Source: Stromatinia cepivora
Taxonomy: Eukaryota; Ascomycota; Leotiomycetes; Helotiales; Sclerotiniaceae
NCBI GenBank assembly: GCA_014898415.1
Contig: RCTD01000014.1
Coordinates: 1,116,001 to 1,180,000, forward strand
Direction of reading: 5' to 3'
DNA length: 64,000 nucleotides
The position numbers and the translations under genes were made by a program. Positions 11,221 to 25,911 of the stretch are shown in pieces. Positions within the stretch are counted from its first letter, which is position 1; each line of letters opens with the position of its first letter. Under the pieces are notes generated by a model. It saw only the letters and a program-made list of their open reading frames with translations, was not told the origin of the DNA and made no database searches.

Positions 11221-13885
11221 TTAAGGTTCCGTTTCTTGCTGCTCGCGCTTCTTGGTGCTTTCTAGCCAGCGTCGCTTTCCAGAACGAGTATCGAAATGAG
11301 GAATAGCAGTGACATCTCTTCCAGCATTTCCGATGTTTTCTTTAACCTTGTTCCGCCATGCATCGACTGTATAATATGATTAGTAACGATTCCACCGCAG
11401 TAGTTAGCAATGTAAAGAACTGGGAAATTACTCACGAGCTTTTTGTAAGAAAACCGACTTGTCCGCAAATGTTCTGCTTTGATGCCAAGTCATTCTGTAT
11501 CCCAAATCATTGAGCTTGACCTCCAACGCTCTTTGAGACTTGCGCATTCTTGGTATCGGAATTTCGCCCTCATCACCGTTTGGCAATTGAACAGCAACCA
11601 TTTTTCTACCACGGCGAGATCGACCTCGACCTCCATCAACTTCATCATCGCTGTCATCATCCTGGAAGAATTGACTGCCGTTAGCCGATGGAGGAGGCGA
11701 TTGCATTTGCAATGGGAACCAAGAACGTTGATAGACCGAGTTACTCTTTCGGAATGAATCCGGAATCTCATTGATATCGACCGTATCCAAGGTAACTCGG
11801 ACACGAACACGACTTTGCTTTACCGGATCCTCAACCAAAATGAACTTGCGCTTCTTTGCTTCGGGAACATTGCCAAAAACATCAACACCATCTTCTTCCT
11901 CTTTTGATTGTGCAGCAATTGGGTGTGCAGAGCGAGGTAATGAACGTCCATCGTGGGTACCTGGAACCATGGAAGCTCCGCCTACTGACGAACTCGAAGG
12001 GTAGTTGCTGGAAAAGCCTGGGAAAGCTTGACCTTGTCGCACATCATCTCCCGAGTTGGCAGATTGCCCAATCGGAGCTTGATGGTGATGGTGAGTGTTC
12101 TCATCCATATATTCTTCGTCACCTACAAATGGGTTTATTGATTAGCCTCTCAGGTTTATCCGGGAAGCAAAACAATAACAATACAAAGCAAGCAAGCAAG
12201 CAATGGGGAGCAATACAATAACACAAAGACATAACGCGGGGTAATGGGTAGGTATCGCAGAAGGCAGGAAGCAAAATGCAATGTTGTATTATACATGAAA
12301 GTGCTTTTGTGACTAGTCACTTTATGGCCCAAAATTTTCCCCAATCAACAGGTATATTCGCAAGAATGGTATCATAACAAAATAATAATAATCGCACATC
12401 ACATCTGGTGAAACATACCGACTTCTTCTCCTCCTTGGTTACTTCCATCCGGATGAGCGTGGTGGTGATGAAGTTGAGGACCACCCATGCCGCTAAGATT
12501 AGGTTTGCCCATGCTTCCCGCGCCGCCAGGGCCCATGTTCGCAGAAGGTGGCATCCCTGTCGGACTAGGACCAGTCATGTGCGGGTTATGAGAGGTAGCC
12601 GCCTGAACCGCTTTACGATTGTTAATTTTGGCCATTCTTCGTACTCTTCGACTTCTCAATCGTGGATCTTGATTACTGTTTCTCCAACTATCGACCGCTC
12701 TTTGTATTAATCCACGTTTGCCACGTAGGCAAGGATTCAATTCTGCCAAGGCCCACCCGACAGTGTTGCACTCCGTTTCGTATACCAATCGATTTCCCCT
12801 GTATTGATCCTTGCTGCAGCACGCCCTCGGGTAAACACAATTCTCCGTTTTAAATTCCGGGGTCAGGGTTTCAACGTTCACAGACTCAACATCACATCTG
12901 ATCGTATACTCCATCTTGACACGGTCGCGGGAATATTCGAATGCAATCCATTGAACTCCATTGTTATCTTGTCGCACGACGAGGGGGGTGGTTGCTGGAA
13001 TTGGACCTGGCGCAGCGTTTGGATTAACCCCGCTACCCCCACTTCCAGGCACATTGTTAGGTTGCATTTGAGGTGTACCATTTGCAGAATGCTGAGCCCC
13101 TAATGGTGGATTTGGTCGTGCAATTTGTGGGACGTGTGGCTCCATCTTCGTTCTTGGGCTACCGGTCATACCTGGCTGTTGATGTTGATTAGGATGTTGC
13201 TGCATCGGGTGTTGATTTGTCTGATGCGACATGAGCAATGTTGGCTGTGAGGTCATAGACTGCTGATGATGATGTTGCTGCTGTTGCGGGGGTGGCTGCT
13301 GTTGCGCATATGGAGAAGGCCCTCCTTGGGCCATAGGAGGAGGATATTGCTGCTGCGGTGGCCCTGGATAATACATCTGCGGGTTTTGCTGCAACTGTGA
13401 TGATGGCGCGTACATTCTGTTCTCATGTGCAGGCGATGCAACGGAGGCGGGGGAGTTGGATTGAGGAGTTTGGTAAATCGGAGGATATGGCGCTCGAGTC
13501 ATATGTTGAGTAGCCGCCATAATGTCTGGTGTTTCTGGACCTATGTGATAGTTAGTATTTAGTCTGTTGTGTGACAAAAACGCGGCAAACAACGCGTTTA
13601 CGTACCTGCGGATGAATATGTACCGGATGCGCTTGGTGTACTGTAAGGACTTGGGTGAGTTGGGTAGTATGGAAGTTCTTGATGTTGACCACCAGGTCCT
13701 GTAGCGGTTTGTGGATATTGAGGTATCGCGTGCCCTGAAGGATACGCGTTGGAATGTTGTGGTTGGGGAGGAGCTTGCTGATGATGCTGATGCACGATAC
13801 TCGAAGGTCGCGGTTGTTGTTGTAGATGGTGCGGAGGTGGAGGACCTTGCGGCGCGTGGTGGGGATGATGCTGCATTGATGCCAT
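11221..13885 (-). CDS. conserved fungal protein with Gln/Pro/His-rich N-terminus (DUF8032-type)
   Basis: Four exons on the minus strand: 13885-13606, 13540-12419, 12122-11436, 11366-11221. Each junction keeps frame (donors GTACGT, GTATGT, GTGAGT; a TACTAAC branch site in intron 1) and the total is 744 aa. The first 270 residues are low-complexity Gln/Pro/His, as in transcriptional regulators. The middle has a well-ordered block from TPLVVRQDNNGVQWIAFEY through a cysteine-containing part (YPRACCSKDQY, ECNTVGWALAELNPCL) to a basic RLRSRRVRRMAKINNRK. A second block (KRKFILVEDPVKQSRVRVRV) and an acidic/Arg-Gly patch follow. The C-terminus is basic and helical. I believe the middle block is the domain catalogued as DUF8032, which I recall only as a fungal developmental or nuclear protein family. 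A nuclear role is inference. The third intron from the 3' end (12123-12418) is unusually long for this window (296 bp). Confidence 0.8.
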
Positions 13886-16800
13886 TTGTTAGTGATAGTT
13901 CCTTCAACTTTTATGATATATGTAACGTTAAAAATGTAGAGACCATTGAGAAAAGTAAGTCGCGTCGCGATGTATACTTTTCGAGACTTGAGGTATGAAA
14001 AGTGGTGGTCGATCCTTGATGACGAGGGTTAAGTGCAGCAGCGCGGTACCTGGAATGAGATCTTCTGACAGGACAGGCGGCGTGCAATGATAGTGGTAGA
14101 AAAACAGCAAGAAATCTTTAGATGCGGGACTGGGACAAGGGAATAGAACGAGGGTGTACCTCAAGTATAACAGATGCCTTGCTTCTATTACGAAATTTTT
14201 CAGATGAGTGGACAAGGACCACAAGCGATGAAGGCAATGTCCGAGGATCCAGTTTTTAAGTAGTGGATCTGACGAGGGTGAAAAGCTTATGAGATGAGGG
14301 AGAACAAAGACTTTGAAGGAACCGGAGAATAATAACAGAATGGGGTAGGCAGAAGATTGATCTGAGCGAGGATAAACGTACGAGGGTATGTAACTTTTGA
14401 TGAGATAAATGATTGTAACGAAGAAGACCGGAAATAGACAGGGCGATTTGAGTGGTCTGGATGGGGGAAGATTAAGCTTGAAGAACAAGGGCTTTGAATG
14501 GATTGATTGATAATGATCGTATGGAATATTCAAAAGAAATGTGGAAGAGGGCAAGGGGAACAGAAATGGAAGTTATTCAGTGGAACCAAGGACAACGCAT
14601 GGTATAAACGTGACAAGGGTTATATCGCATGAAATATAGAAAATGTGCGCGGACGTTGCAAGGTATTGAGACCGGATGAGGTATGAAAAAGGAGCCAGGG
14701 GCAAGGGGGTGAATGATGTTTACAGTTATAACTTTTTTTAAAATGGCACAGGAAAAAAAAAACAGATAAAAATGTTCCGGGTCGGGTTCGGATTTCGTTT
14801 GGCCCTGAAAGACAGCGGTGTGTGTGAGTGGAGGCAACTAGTCTATCCAAAGAGAAGTTTTGGGCTGGGCTTATGAATTGAAAGTGGGGCCAGCCACATG
14901 AACTTTGCGCAGTAGGATGGAGTAAAGAACACTGTACGGAAATGAAATAACAATAAATCCTCTAAACTTTTGACTAGACTATTTTAGGAGAATGAGGCGA
15001 GTGGTATAGAAAATCTGTTATGTACATTATATACATTGTGTATAATTTATTTGAGGCAAATTAATAAAATAATGATCCCCGACTACCCAATAATAGTAAA
15101 TGCTACGACTCGCGACTGAGAAGCTACTAAAAGCTAAAAGCCAAACGCTAAAAGGAACTTGCCTTTTTTTAGTGTCGTGTGTCAGAATATTACTAGAAGG
15201 TTTTAAGATGAAATAAGAGGAGGAAGCAGTTATGATGCGGCGTTGTAACCTTGGCAAGCCGCTATACCAAAAGTCTCCTTAGATTTACTGCAGCCTAGGA
15301 CGAAATACCCTGCTCATGCTTTGAAAATCCTCTTCTTATTTGTTTTTGTATCGCTCAACTTGAACCAATACAAAGAGAGCGATGCGAAAGATGAATTACC
15401 ACAACCAATCAACCATACAACCATCTTTGGAATTGACTTCAGAGGCTGATGAATGATTGTAATGGTGAAAATCAAAAACTATCAGGTGCCGCTTGTACAC
15501 TCCAATCTTTTGATCTACATGGACTTTTAGCTGCATGCGTGCGCAACATTACAATTTTCATTTTAAACAAAACATCCAATCAAATAAAAAATGATAACAT
15601 CATTGGTTCCACCCACCAAAAAATCCCAGTCAGAGATTAAAGTCACCCTGTCTTTGACGATCTTAACCGTCAAGCGAATGGCTGAAAGGCCGTGCAGAAA
15701 ATGTGTGCAGACCCAACCACCAACTAAATCTTTTTCGCCTTCGACTGGGTAGCTGAAAATGAAATCCCTTGTTTATTGTGAAACGAGCCTACGAATCCAC
15801 GATTGCTCGAGTCCAGCTCAATTTTATGTTCTGGAAAATTATGGAAGCCATACTTCCTTGCTTGCTTATTATGTGCAAGGAGGCTTGTCCTTGTAACCTT
15901 ATCCAAAGAAGTGCAACTTGCGATTTCTGGAAAGATCTCAAGACTCAAGAGGAAGAAATAAGGCAAAGGCATAAATATTAACTTTAATATGATCGATCAT
16001 CGGATATGCAATGCGATGACAAAGGCCACAGTAAATTGTGTACTTACGTGTTCGTTATTCACAACATTAACACCTGGCTCTTCTTTATATTGACGATGCG
16101 ACATTTTGGCTGGTGATTTCTATTTCAATCAGCAATGGATTATATCAAGCCACATAAAACACTAGCCACATGTAAACAACCGTTGGCAAATAATACCAGG
16201 AAATAGTCGTTCATGTAAAACAAGGAATATCAATGTATTATGCCATGCGGATGCCATGCAACATCTGTGCTTTGTCGAAGGAGTAAAAAGGGTCGAACTT
16301 ACAGTTGACGGGTAACGAATGATTTGGTTCGAAGTCTCGAAGATGGTTGACGTGTGCGACAGGGTAGGATACGAAACGAGTCTCGTGTATGGTGTAGATC
16401 ACTATTTCTGCTGGATTCTGAGTTAGTTTTTATTCTCTATTTCGCATTGTTTCAAGCTAATTCAATGCAACAGAAAGTATCTAAAAGTGCAAGGCTGTGC
16501 AAAAGAAAGAAATGTCGTCAAGTTTGTCAATTCCCCGAGTAGATCCAGTCAAGAACCCTACAAAGTATAAAGGCGGAAAAGGATGATACAATCATGCAAG
16601 TGGATCGATAATCAATTCAATTGATTCTTAGACCAGGGTTGGAATGGAATCAATTGACTTCCTGTTCCTGAGGAGCCACAGTCCTTGGAGGAGGCGAGGC
16701 TAACGAGCATCAGGCAATTAGATAGAGACCCGAAACATCTTCAGCAGCTGACAAGCCTCTTCTGTATAATACGAAATGGGCCGGACCGACACCACTGGCC

Positions 16801-19800
16801 ATCCCAAGATTGTTGGTGTGGATAGAGGATTTAGACGCAGCAGGGTTTGGCGGTGCAACTTAGACATTTTCCGGGCAGGGTACGCTCCCTCGGTACGCGA
16901 AGGTACTCCTCCATACTCTGGTCACTGGACCATGCTCCTCATAGGATAGATGATTTGCGGTCAAGAACATAAAAACTATGTTTGGAACTTACAATCCTAA
17001 TGAACTGCGAAGGTAAGATGGTTCAAATCGATGCTAGAGGAAAAGATCTGAATCTCGCGTTAGTCATGTTCAGTAGAGTACCGAAAGCACTGAGTCTGAA
17101 TAAAAAGATTACATGCATAAAACGCAGAGTACGGATGAACCAAAGATCTGATAATGACGCAACAAATATGAGTGAGGCTGATAGCGGAAGAACAAGGCAC
17201 AGCGATGACCGTGGTAAGAAGACCAGGTCTAAGAGCGAGCGGATGGAGAGATATATTATACAAACATGGGTAGATCGATTGGTAAACAAGAGACAACAAG
17301 ATTCAATGGAAAGGTTGCATTCCATACAAGGGCGATAAAGCTGGTCATCTGCAACAAGCCTTGCAAGCGGATGACACTTTGCCTAATATGTGGTGGTGGA
17401 GAGAAGCAAGGATGGGGAAGACCTCGCAGCAATGGTTCAATAACAGAATATTGAGATGGGTGGAGAAGAGCAATAGGATCCAAAATCTAGAACACTTACT
17501 TGGGAGATGTCTTAGCAAAATATGTATGAAGTATGAAGGTCCGGCTAATGCGTAAAAAGCTGGGACTAAAGTAATAGAGTCGGATGGTTTTCTATCAGGA
17601 TTTGAGTTAGAAAGCTATCCCATGCAAAATACCCTTGGAAGGAGGCCCCTGCCACTCCACCGATAAGCGTGTCGATGGATTTTCTTATCGCAAACTGTTC
17701 CTTCAAAATATGAAATATTGAATATTGGGTTGTGGCGGTAAGAACGTTTCTTGAAGAAATCTGGAAAACAACTCGACTGCGCGGTCGTACTTGGAATGGA
17801 TACCTTGGTTGAAGGTGAATGAGAGTTCACTTACTGAATTAATTAAGGATGTAGGTAGAGATGCGATGCGCCGTGAAAATATATCCCACGTTGAGCTTTT
17901 CCCAATTATTATTTTTATATTTTCGATCTCCGATTTCCGATTCTCGATGTTTCCGAATTTATTTTGAGAGTCCCAATGAAATCAAAGCTCTAGCCGAACT
18001 TGCAGACGCAGACTGAAGTTCCCAGATGAATGGTTACAGTTTATGCTCGTCGAGTATCTCGGGGATGGATGGCTGCTGCTGGAGATCGTGGGCGGGTATG
18101 TAGTAGTCGACTGGGATATTTTAATCTTTGGGAATATTTGCAGATCGAGTCTGGGTAACACAGAACATTAGCATTGTGTGAAGTTTGCATGCAGCTGAAA
18201 GAATGGCACCAACGATGGCAAAAGAGGAGCAGGAAGAGTTTCTGTTGAAGAGTTTGTCGAGATAAGATCTTGATGAATTGCGGTCAAGAAAATTGACCTC
18301 TGCGCTATGATTCAAAACGGCGCGTCTTCTCTTTTGTACGAGACTCCACGTTGATGAGTTGTACAGTTGGTGACTCTTTTGTAACCTGAGCACTTGTGCC
18401 AGGATGAAATATCGCGAGGTCGAGGTGGTGGTATAAGAAAGTTACCGGCAAGAAATCGCTAAACTGTATGTGCCCGGGACGCGCTTCTTACCAAATGTGG
18501 CGGCGTTCGACCAATTCACTTGAAAGAATTCCAGAGACTCGGTAGGAGAATAGGAAAAAATAATTGGATCTCACCTTTCAATATAGAATACCGCTATATG
18601 TTTGATTTTGAGAGTCGAAATCCGTGTATGAATAATACTGTTGTTTATTTATATCTTTGCCAAAGTGTAAGAGTGCGATTAAACCACTCTTTTTGGCCTG
18701 GTATTGGAGTTAGATTGTTATTGTAAAATTGAAAAACAGTTTTATGAATGAGTTATCAGATTAGGAAAGGGTACTCACGTTACGGAAGGGACGAGTTCAA
18801 GAATATAAAATATTAGGTATTCAAAGTACTGGATTACTGTTAGTTGAACCATAAAGGCAAAGAAAGGTAAGGTGTACTCAACCGAAAGAGATGTTACTCA
18901 CGATTCAGATTTCCTTTAATGTATTATATTCCACAACATTTAACAATTTGCAACAAAGCAAATTCTCAATATCAATATCAGTTCTTGTTCCGAATAGCTT
19001 CACCTTTTTTGCAATTGAAAAAGGCGGTGATCAATAATTTTATTTTTCTGCCAACGGTCCTCTGCGGAAGCAAGGATTGCAATTACTCCGTACACCCGTT
19101 TGTTCTGGAGATCCTTGTCGTCGATTGCAGAAAAAGCTTGATTCACACAGCTAGGTTGTTGTAGCTGTCAACAAATGACAGTGCAGTGCAGGGCTTCTCC
19201 TTTAGAAACTGGGATGATTGAATGTTCGTCCAGATATTTAGAACTTTGGGATTTAAAGTTATAAGGCCAGCAAGGTCAAGTAAGGGCTCAAAGTAAAGAG
19301 GGCTGAAATTGAGGGGAAAGTAGGGATGAATTGAGACGATTATGAAGATGTGGAAAAGCTTTAGAATTGGTTTGCAGCTTCAACCTTGAATGAAAATGGA
19401 GATGGAAGGTGTCAGGATCATGGGTAATAAGTCTTGGGAAGAATGGATGGCAAGGGAAAGAAGTAAGTTTTGTTCCAGGAAGAAGAGTTATATCTACCTA
19501 GTAGACTACTAAAAGAGAAAGCACGAGGGAAGTGGACTTCGGCATCGACAAGCTCATAGATTGCCATGAACTTACTCGAAGCTGTTCTTACTCTTTCCAA
19601 TTAGCGTTACCACTATCATCTACCACTTATCATATAACAAATTAACCTGTTCTGTCAAGGGCTCAAAGACGGCACAAATCTTTGGAATAGGTTGCATACC
19701 ATCTCATCTATGAATCTAAAATCGAGTCCTAATTCCTCTTGAGAAGCCCTAATCCAATCAATAATTGATATTGATGAAGATCTATTACTATCGCAGTCTA

Positions 19801-22800
19801 TTAACCCATGAGAAAAGAATTGCACTTTCAATAAAGTTTCATTACAGTACTGTGCAAAATAAGTATACAAATGCAAAGTTCAAACCAATCATCAAACCTA
19901 AACCTCTTCTAGTATCAAATTCAATATTTCGATCACTCGACCCCTTCAAAACTTTTCTCGAAATAATAATACCGGTAATAACTAAAATAAGGCATGAACG
20001 GTTCCAGTATGAACTGCATATAGTACTCCAATTTACAAAAAAGCCACAATCAACCGACTCCGAAACAAATGTGTTTGATTGCCCAAGCGGCTCGACTCTT
20101 CCAATCCAAAAGGACGCGCAACTTTGCATCGGGGGTACTTCCTATTCAGTCATTTGAGGACGTGATCGACAGCAGTAGGATTTTGGACGCTAATAGTTGT
20201 GGGTAGGTCGTACGAGATGGCATAAAAATGCTAGAATTGCTATCCTTGGCGTATCGTGGTGTCCGCTCAAAAGATACTCTTCGAAATAGGTTTCATCATC
20301 ATGATGTTGTATGAATCGCGTATAATCGGTTCAGAGGCATATAAATGATTCGTTCAACCGGTGGCTTACTCTTCCAGTTGAAATCTATAGGAAAAGTAAA
20401 TGAATAAATAAATGTTGTGAGGAAAAAGTTCTGGTGATGGAAAGAGACGGGTTTTATTATTGCTAGCTATTTTATCATCGACTGATCTACTCTGCACTAA
20501 AACTTTTTGCCCTCTCTAAGGCTTTACCAAATCATTACATAGACTAGAAAAGGACTAATGAATACGTTAGTGGAAGCTCTAATTTCTAAGCCGTTATTTT
20601 TTTCAACGCCCGATGACTCCGGAGGCCGGTAAATGTATCGAGTCCATTCAGTCATATTGGAAAGGAAATGAGTAAAAAGAACAGCTGTACAAATGACGGT
20701 GAGCTAGTACGGTAATCGTACAACGCCCAGTTCTCACTCGCTCGATGAAATGCCGAAAGTTAAGATATGATGAAGGGGAAGTGCAATTTCATCACAGCTT
20801 CGGTCTTCCCGTCTGCCAATGACAGTGGTTATTGAGTCCGCTATCTTTACGAACTCGCATTTCCACTCCAACATCTCATTTACTTTCCTTCTTGGGAGTT
20901 CTTTTCAAGTTCGTGTGGATATGCCGGTCTAACTGCGTGACCAATCAATATCCTAGTCATAACCGTTTTACCCGGGAGCGTAAAACAATTCCTTCTACTC
21001 CGTATCTCCTTCAGCAAGTATTCCGAGGCTTGAAACTAGAAAAATTTGAACGCTCGTTCAAGATGTATTTTGAATTCACGACAAAACTGACAGATATTGA
21101 GGCTCACACCAAGTGACGTTGGAAAGATGGATCTTGATAGCTATTAAGTTTATTTTAACCCATGGTAGATATCCAGGCTGAAGAGCCCAGTACCGGCATC
21201 GTGAACCATTCGTGGGGTGCCCGCGTTGGGGTTGTAGACCCCTCAAGGTCTTTGAAGAGCCTTGCACGCTGTCTCTTGCCCTGCTGCCTCGGAGAATTAG
21301 ACCGCTGTAAAAATGAGCTCCCCTCGAGGATGTCATCTCACACCAACATGACATGTCAGAGCGGGAGGGAGGGGTGCCATGGTACACTTCTCGAATCTTG
21401 GGGAACGACGATCTTGGTGTTTGCACTCTTTACAGTTTAGTTGTCCTATCGGACATAAATTGCTGATATCATCTCAATGATCATCCATTCAGAGTGAACT
21501 TTTGGGACTCAGGTCTGATGCAATCCTGCCACCGAGATATTTTTAATGTGCCCCTGTGGCACGTAATCACACGAAGTAACGTTTGGACTCAATTAACAAC
21601 AGAACCAATAGCAGTGAAGAAATCATTCAAAAAAGTCGCGCATTGCCCGAAACCTCACCGCAAAAGTTCCTGCTAAGTGGAGTAACATCCCGTCATTTCT
21701 TCAACGCCAATTTTTATTGTATATCCTTAAATGAGATTAAACGACGATTTGGTTTGTGCGCTTGCATGGGCAATTTGTCACAAGGATCAAGAAAAGTCGC
21801 TGTTACTGGAGGACGCCACAACACCCTGAAAAAACTTCCCTTTGAATCCATCCCCTGTTAGGCGTGTTTAAGACAGAAACAAACCGTTGCACACTTTCAT
21901 TTTTACCCGCCCCTGTTTGACAGCTTCCAATTCCTTGTTGAGATTAATGCTTGCTTGCACTTAGATTGATGCCCACATGGGAAAATGTCAATATCAACCT
22001 CATGGCAAATATGCATGGGACGAGGGGACACACTTTGTACCTTACAGCGAACCAAAATCATGTGAATTCCCATCGAATTTTGAGTCACGATAATGATGAA
22101 TGGTTAATGTTGGACAAGTCGAACTCCCCAAAGTACAAGTAACCTACTACCTGGGCCACGGAAAACACATTCTGTATCTAGCCGTTCAAACGAAAAGTCG
22201 GGTCACCACCAGACCCGAGTAAGTCAGTAAAAGTTCTAAAGTTCTGGCAAGTCCCGTGGCGAACAGACTCTATGTTACCTCAATGCATTGTTACCTCAAT
22301 GCATTACTCGACATATTATTTGTTATTTGCCGGATACATTCTCTTATTTTCTTACTTAATACTTCCCAAGTCTTCAATCTCTGATAAAGATAGACCGAGA
22401 TGAGCAATACGATGAAATATCAAACGGAATATACCTCGATAGAGTATGCCCATATGTGAAACGCCGTATCATAACTCTATTATTACTTTTAGCCATAGAA
22501 CATCAGGTTAGAACGCATCTAAACACGAGCTATTTTCGGTGTTTTAAAGGGACTAATAGATTTGGTTGAAGATCAAACAGCTTCTATTTCAGATTGCGGG
22601 ATAATCGTTGACCCAAACAAACTCCACAAGAACACAAGAGCAAGCGCCTCGAGACCGCCCCGAACTAATTTCAACGTCCGCATGATTCGCGGAATGAAAT
22701 CCTCACTTACGGATATGTAGCTTATCCAAGATTGAAGGTATCGTCAATGGCTTTTTCCGATCCTACTTTGCCGTATTTTACGTACGGTAGCAAGCACTTA

Positions 22801-25800
22801 TGAGATATTTCCGATTCTGAATCCTAGACATTCGCTTGAGGGGGAAGCTGATCCGAATGTAACTCTCAAGCATTACGGAAGACTTACGAGAGCCCTTAAT
22901 GCATACCTTAGTAATTAATCTCACCCACCTCATCTGAATCAACAGTCAAAGATACAAAATCTTCAGTGCTCCAATGAACTGGCACGGTCTGGAATTAAAT
23001 GGCTCCACCATTTCCCTATCTACAGTGCTAATCAAATCTACTTACAGGCAACAAACGGGGCTCAATTTTGAGTTTACTCTCCCTAAATTTCCACCCCCAC
23101 ATACATGTTCCCACATACAAAGTTCTAGACCTATCTTTTTACGATATGGTTTGTCTACAACAGCTCACCTACAGAGTCACAAGGCGGCAGTTACGCTTGA
23201 TCTGGTAAACAAATTATTTATTAATCTAATTCCAATGTTTCATGCATAAAAGAAATCCACACGGGACATCATCAAAGAAACGATGAAAACGATCTAATAA
23301 TTGTTACCGTTCTGGTGATAGTTCCCCACAAAAATATTTCTCACCACCATTCAAAGTTTCAAACAGACACTTTTCCTTCTAATGGGAGAAAAAAAGAAAA
23401 TACACTGCCACGTCGAGAGTTGCTCCGAGACATCCGGATAATCCAGCTCATGATCCCAAAATCTGCGAGAAAAAATCTCCTACTGGCTCTACTAATCAAA
23501 ACTCAAAAAGCAGCAATGTGGACTCACATGATCTTACACCTCCAATACGGCGACGGCCAAGTTCCGCGCACCAATGAAACACAAGTACAGCCTTATATGT
23601 CGTTGCTGATATACCCTCCTTAACGAGCAAGTCCCGATCTCAGCACACACGCAACGAAACGCCTTGAACGAATGAGCATCTCTCAATAGCATTTCTGATG
23701 AAATGGATGATGCCGATATATACGTATTACGATATCAGAATGATCAAAGGTAACACCATCTTGGCTGCAGCTTATCGCGTTTCTGTACAAGTACAGTCAC
23801 TGGTACGAAGTACTCGACATGAATAATACCACATTACGTATTGCCGAATCGCCGCACACCCATCGGCGAGTTGCTCAAATCTAAAAAGGATTGTGCCACG
23901 TGCTGTGCCTCTCCTCAGCATGAGATATTTTTCCCCTTCTCTTCTCTCAGCTTGCGGTCCCCGGGCCTTGGGAAATAATCATTGGCAAAATTGGGGATAG
24001 TGCGCAACGCAATGAAATCCTACTCTCTCTCTCTTTTTGCTTCCCTTTCTCCTGCAGCATGCATGTGCTGACACGGAAGGATTCGTGACCCGCAGGACCG
24101 AGCAAGCCACAATATAAAATTTGATAGAAACATTACTCTCTCTGGAAAATCGGAAACCAAATCATTTGGAAAATAATACAGGTTTAGGAAAGTACGGAGG
24201 TAGGTATCGTAACCGAAAAGAACGAGCGGATGAACTACTGGCTGGGGAATGATACCGGTAGCTTTGATTAGCTCGGGAAAAAGAAATCAAACAGAAACAG
24301 AAACCAACTCAAACGATTGATAGATACCATCCCGTTTACCGCGTTTGGAAACTGGCTAATGCTGCGAGTTTGGGCTGCGGTGATCCTCTCTCTTGCATCA
24401 AATTCCTCCAAGACTTCCGAATTGTTGGTAATCAACATCGCTCGCATCATGATTCATCAAACGAAGAGAAGTTTTGTATCTACAAATCATTCGTATCGCA
24501 CCTTCCCCTTCGCATCCTTCACCGCTTTGGGTACAATGTTAAGAATTTCGCCCTCGTAAACGGTACCAATAATCACCACCCAAATTAATCGTACCAATTT
24601 CTCGTCCATAACATAATAAATAAGATAGCTATAGTAAGAAAAATGATCGGTGAAGCATTCACCCTGCACAGATGAAAGAAGAATACAAAAACTAGGTATG
24701 GCAGCATTAATGTCGTGTTATCTACTAATACCGTAGCTTATTCAAATGCAAGCATGAGATAATATGGAAATCCTAAAAATAAGACCTTGGAACCTCGTTC
24801 CTTGGATCCCTTCGTTACTTGGTAAGAAGGGTTATTTAGGTATGTATCTAGCTAGGTATTGCAATGAAAGCTGGGAAACGAGAAGATCAGATGGAGCACA
24901 CGGATCACGGATCATGAAATGCATTGAAAAGCATGTATGTAGTAAATGCAATGCAATGGAATGTAGTGAAATGTAGTGAAATGTACTGAAATACCTAATC
25001 ATGAGTAACCATCCAGCAAATTCCGGTACAGTCACAGTACAGATATGTCGTGAAGTTACAGCACATGTTATTTATCGACACGGGATGCAAGAAGCCGTTT
25101 GGTGGGATGGGCAAATCGGCGACTGGGCTACTGGGTGTTCGAATCCGTTTATTTCTTTATTTTCTATTTATTTTTCATGCGGACCTGGGTGTTTGTTTTC
25201 TGGGGATTTTTCGGGGGGTCCTGTAATATTTATCTTCTCTGTTTTTATACCTCCATGGGCTTCCCTTTTACTTGGGTCGGTCCGCCTTTGAGAATTTTAC
25301 TATGGTGACACGGTGATGGGTGAGAGACATGGCATGGTCTACATATTTGGTGCGAATTCTCGGTTTCGTGGTGATCACATGATTTTTGTTTGCGTTGGGA
25401 TTTGCGGTCATGGAGGTCGTGATCAATTGGGTGCTTTTGAGTCATGAATGCTTCTTGTATCGTATGTTCTGTCGTGAAGATTGCATATACATATATCGAA
25501 TTTACCATACATCGTTGTCTACATCACACATGTGAATTTAACCATAATAATGATGCTCTCAATCGCGCAAACAGACTAAATATCACGACATTTGCTAAAA
25601 TAGGAAGGTTTCCGTGTTACACCTTTTTTATCCAAAGATATACGGTGAACCGACCTCTAATACGCATCATTGATGTATTATTCGGTGTTTTGCTCCGGTT
25701 TGAACGAGGGAAACTGGGTATTTGGCCGTGAAATTCTATGGATATGGAGTGTAGATTTTGGAGTTTGGAAGTAGATCTTATTTGAATATGATTTTGTTGG

Positions 25801-25911
25801 ATTATTACATGGCAATGTCTCTTCAATAACTGTGCTTCAAAGTCATAGAATTCAGGTGAATGATTTGCTGAAACTTGGAGCAATAAGTACTTGCGATTAA
25901 CTCGATATCAA
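13886..25911. other. 12-kb stretch without a supportable gene
   Basis: Neither strand shows a frame with a recognisable domain or a series of intron-linked exons. Frames of 60-200 codons occur but are composition-driven and overlap others. The part next to 13885 is probably promoter and 5' leader of the minus-strand gene; on the minus strand 14400-14900 is pyrimidine-rich. CT-rich runs occur at 24020-24050. A short decamer repeat is listed separately. No tRNA-like cloverleaf or transposon ends were found by eye. Confidence 0.5.
24940..24994. repeat. short tandem repeat GAAATGTAGT-like
   Basis: AATGCAATGCAATG is followed by about four decamers of the type GAATGTAGT / GAAATGTAGT / GAAATGTACT. 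It is a small minisatellite-like tract, not in a gene. Confidence 0.6.

Noticed and set aside
13928..14554. 208-codon minus-strand frame upstream of the DUF8032-type gene
   Set aside because: Leu/Ser/Phe/Pro-rich text from pyrimidine-rich DNA with no domain; more likely leader or promoter.
16982..17338. 118-codon plus-strand frame, basic
   Set aside because: Equally long frames exist on the opposite strand and no homology-like blocks are visible.
21076..21440. Overlapping plus and minus frames of about 92-116 codons
   Set aside because: Neither shows a recognisable motif; likely chance in GC-richer intergenic DNA.
25136..25160. GTTCGAATCC, a T-loop-like sequence
   Set aside because: No acceptor stem, D-arm or anticodon arm at the right distances; not a tRNA.
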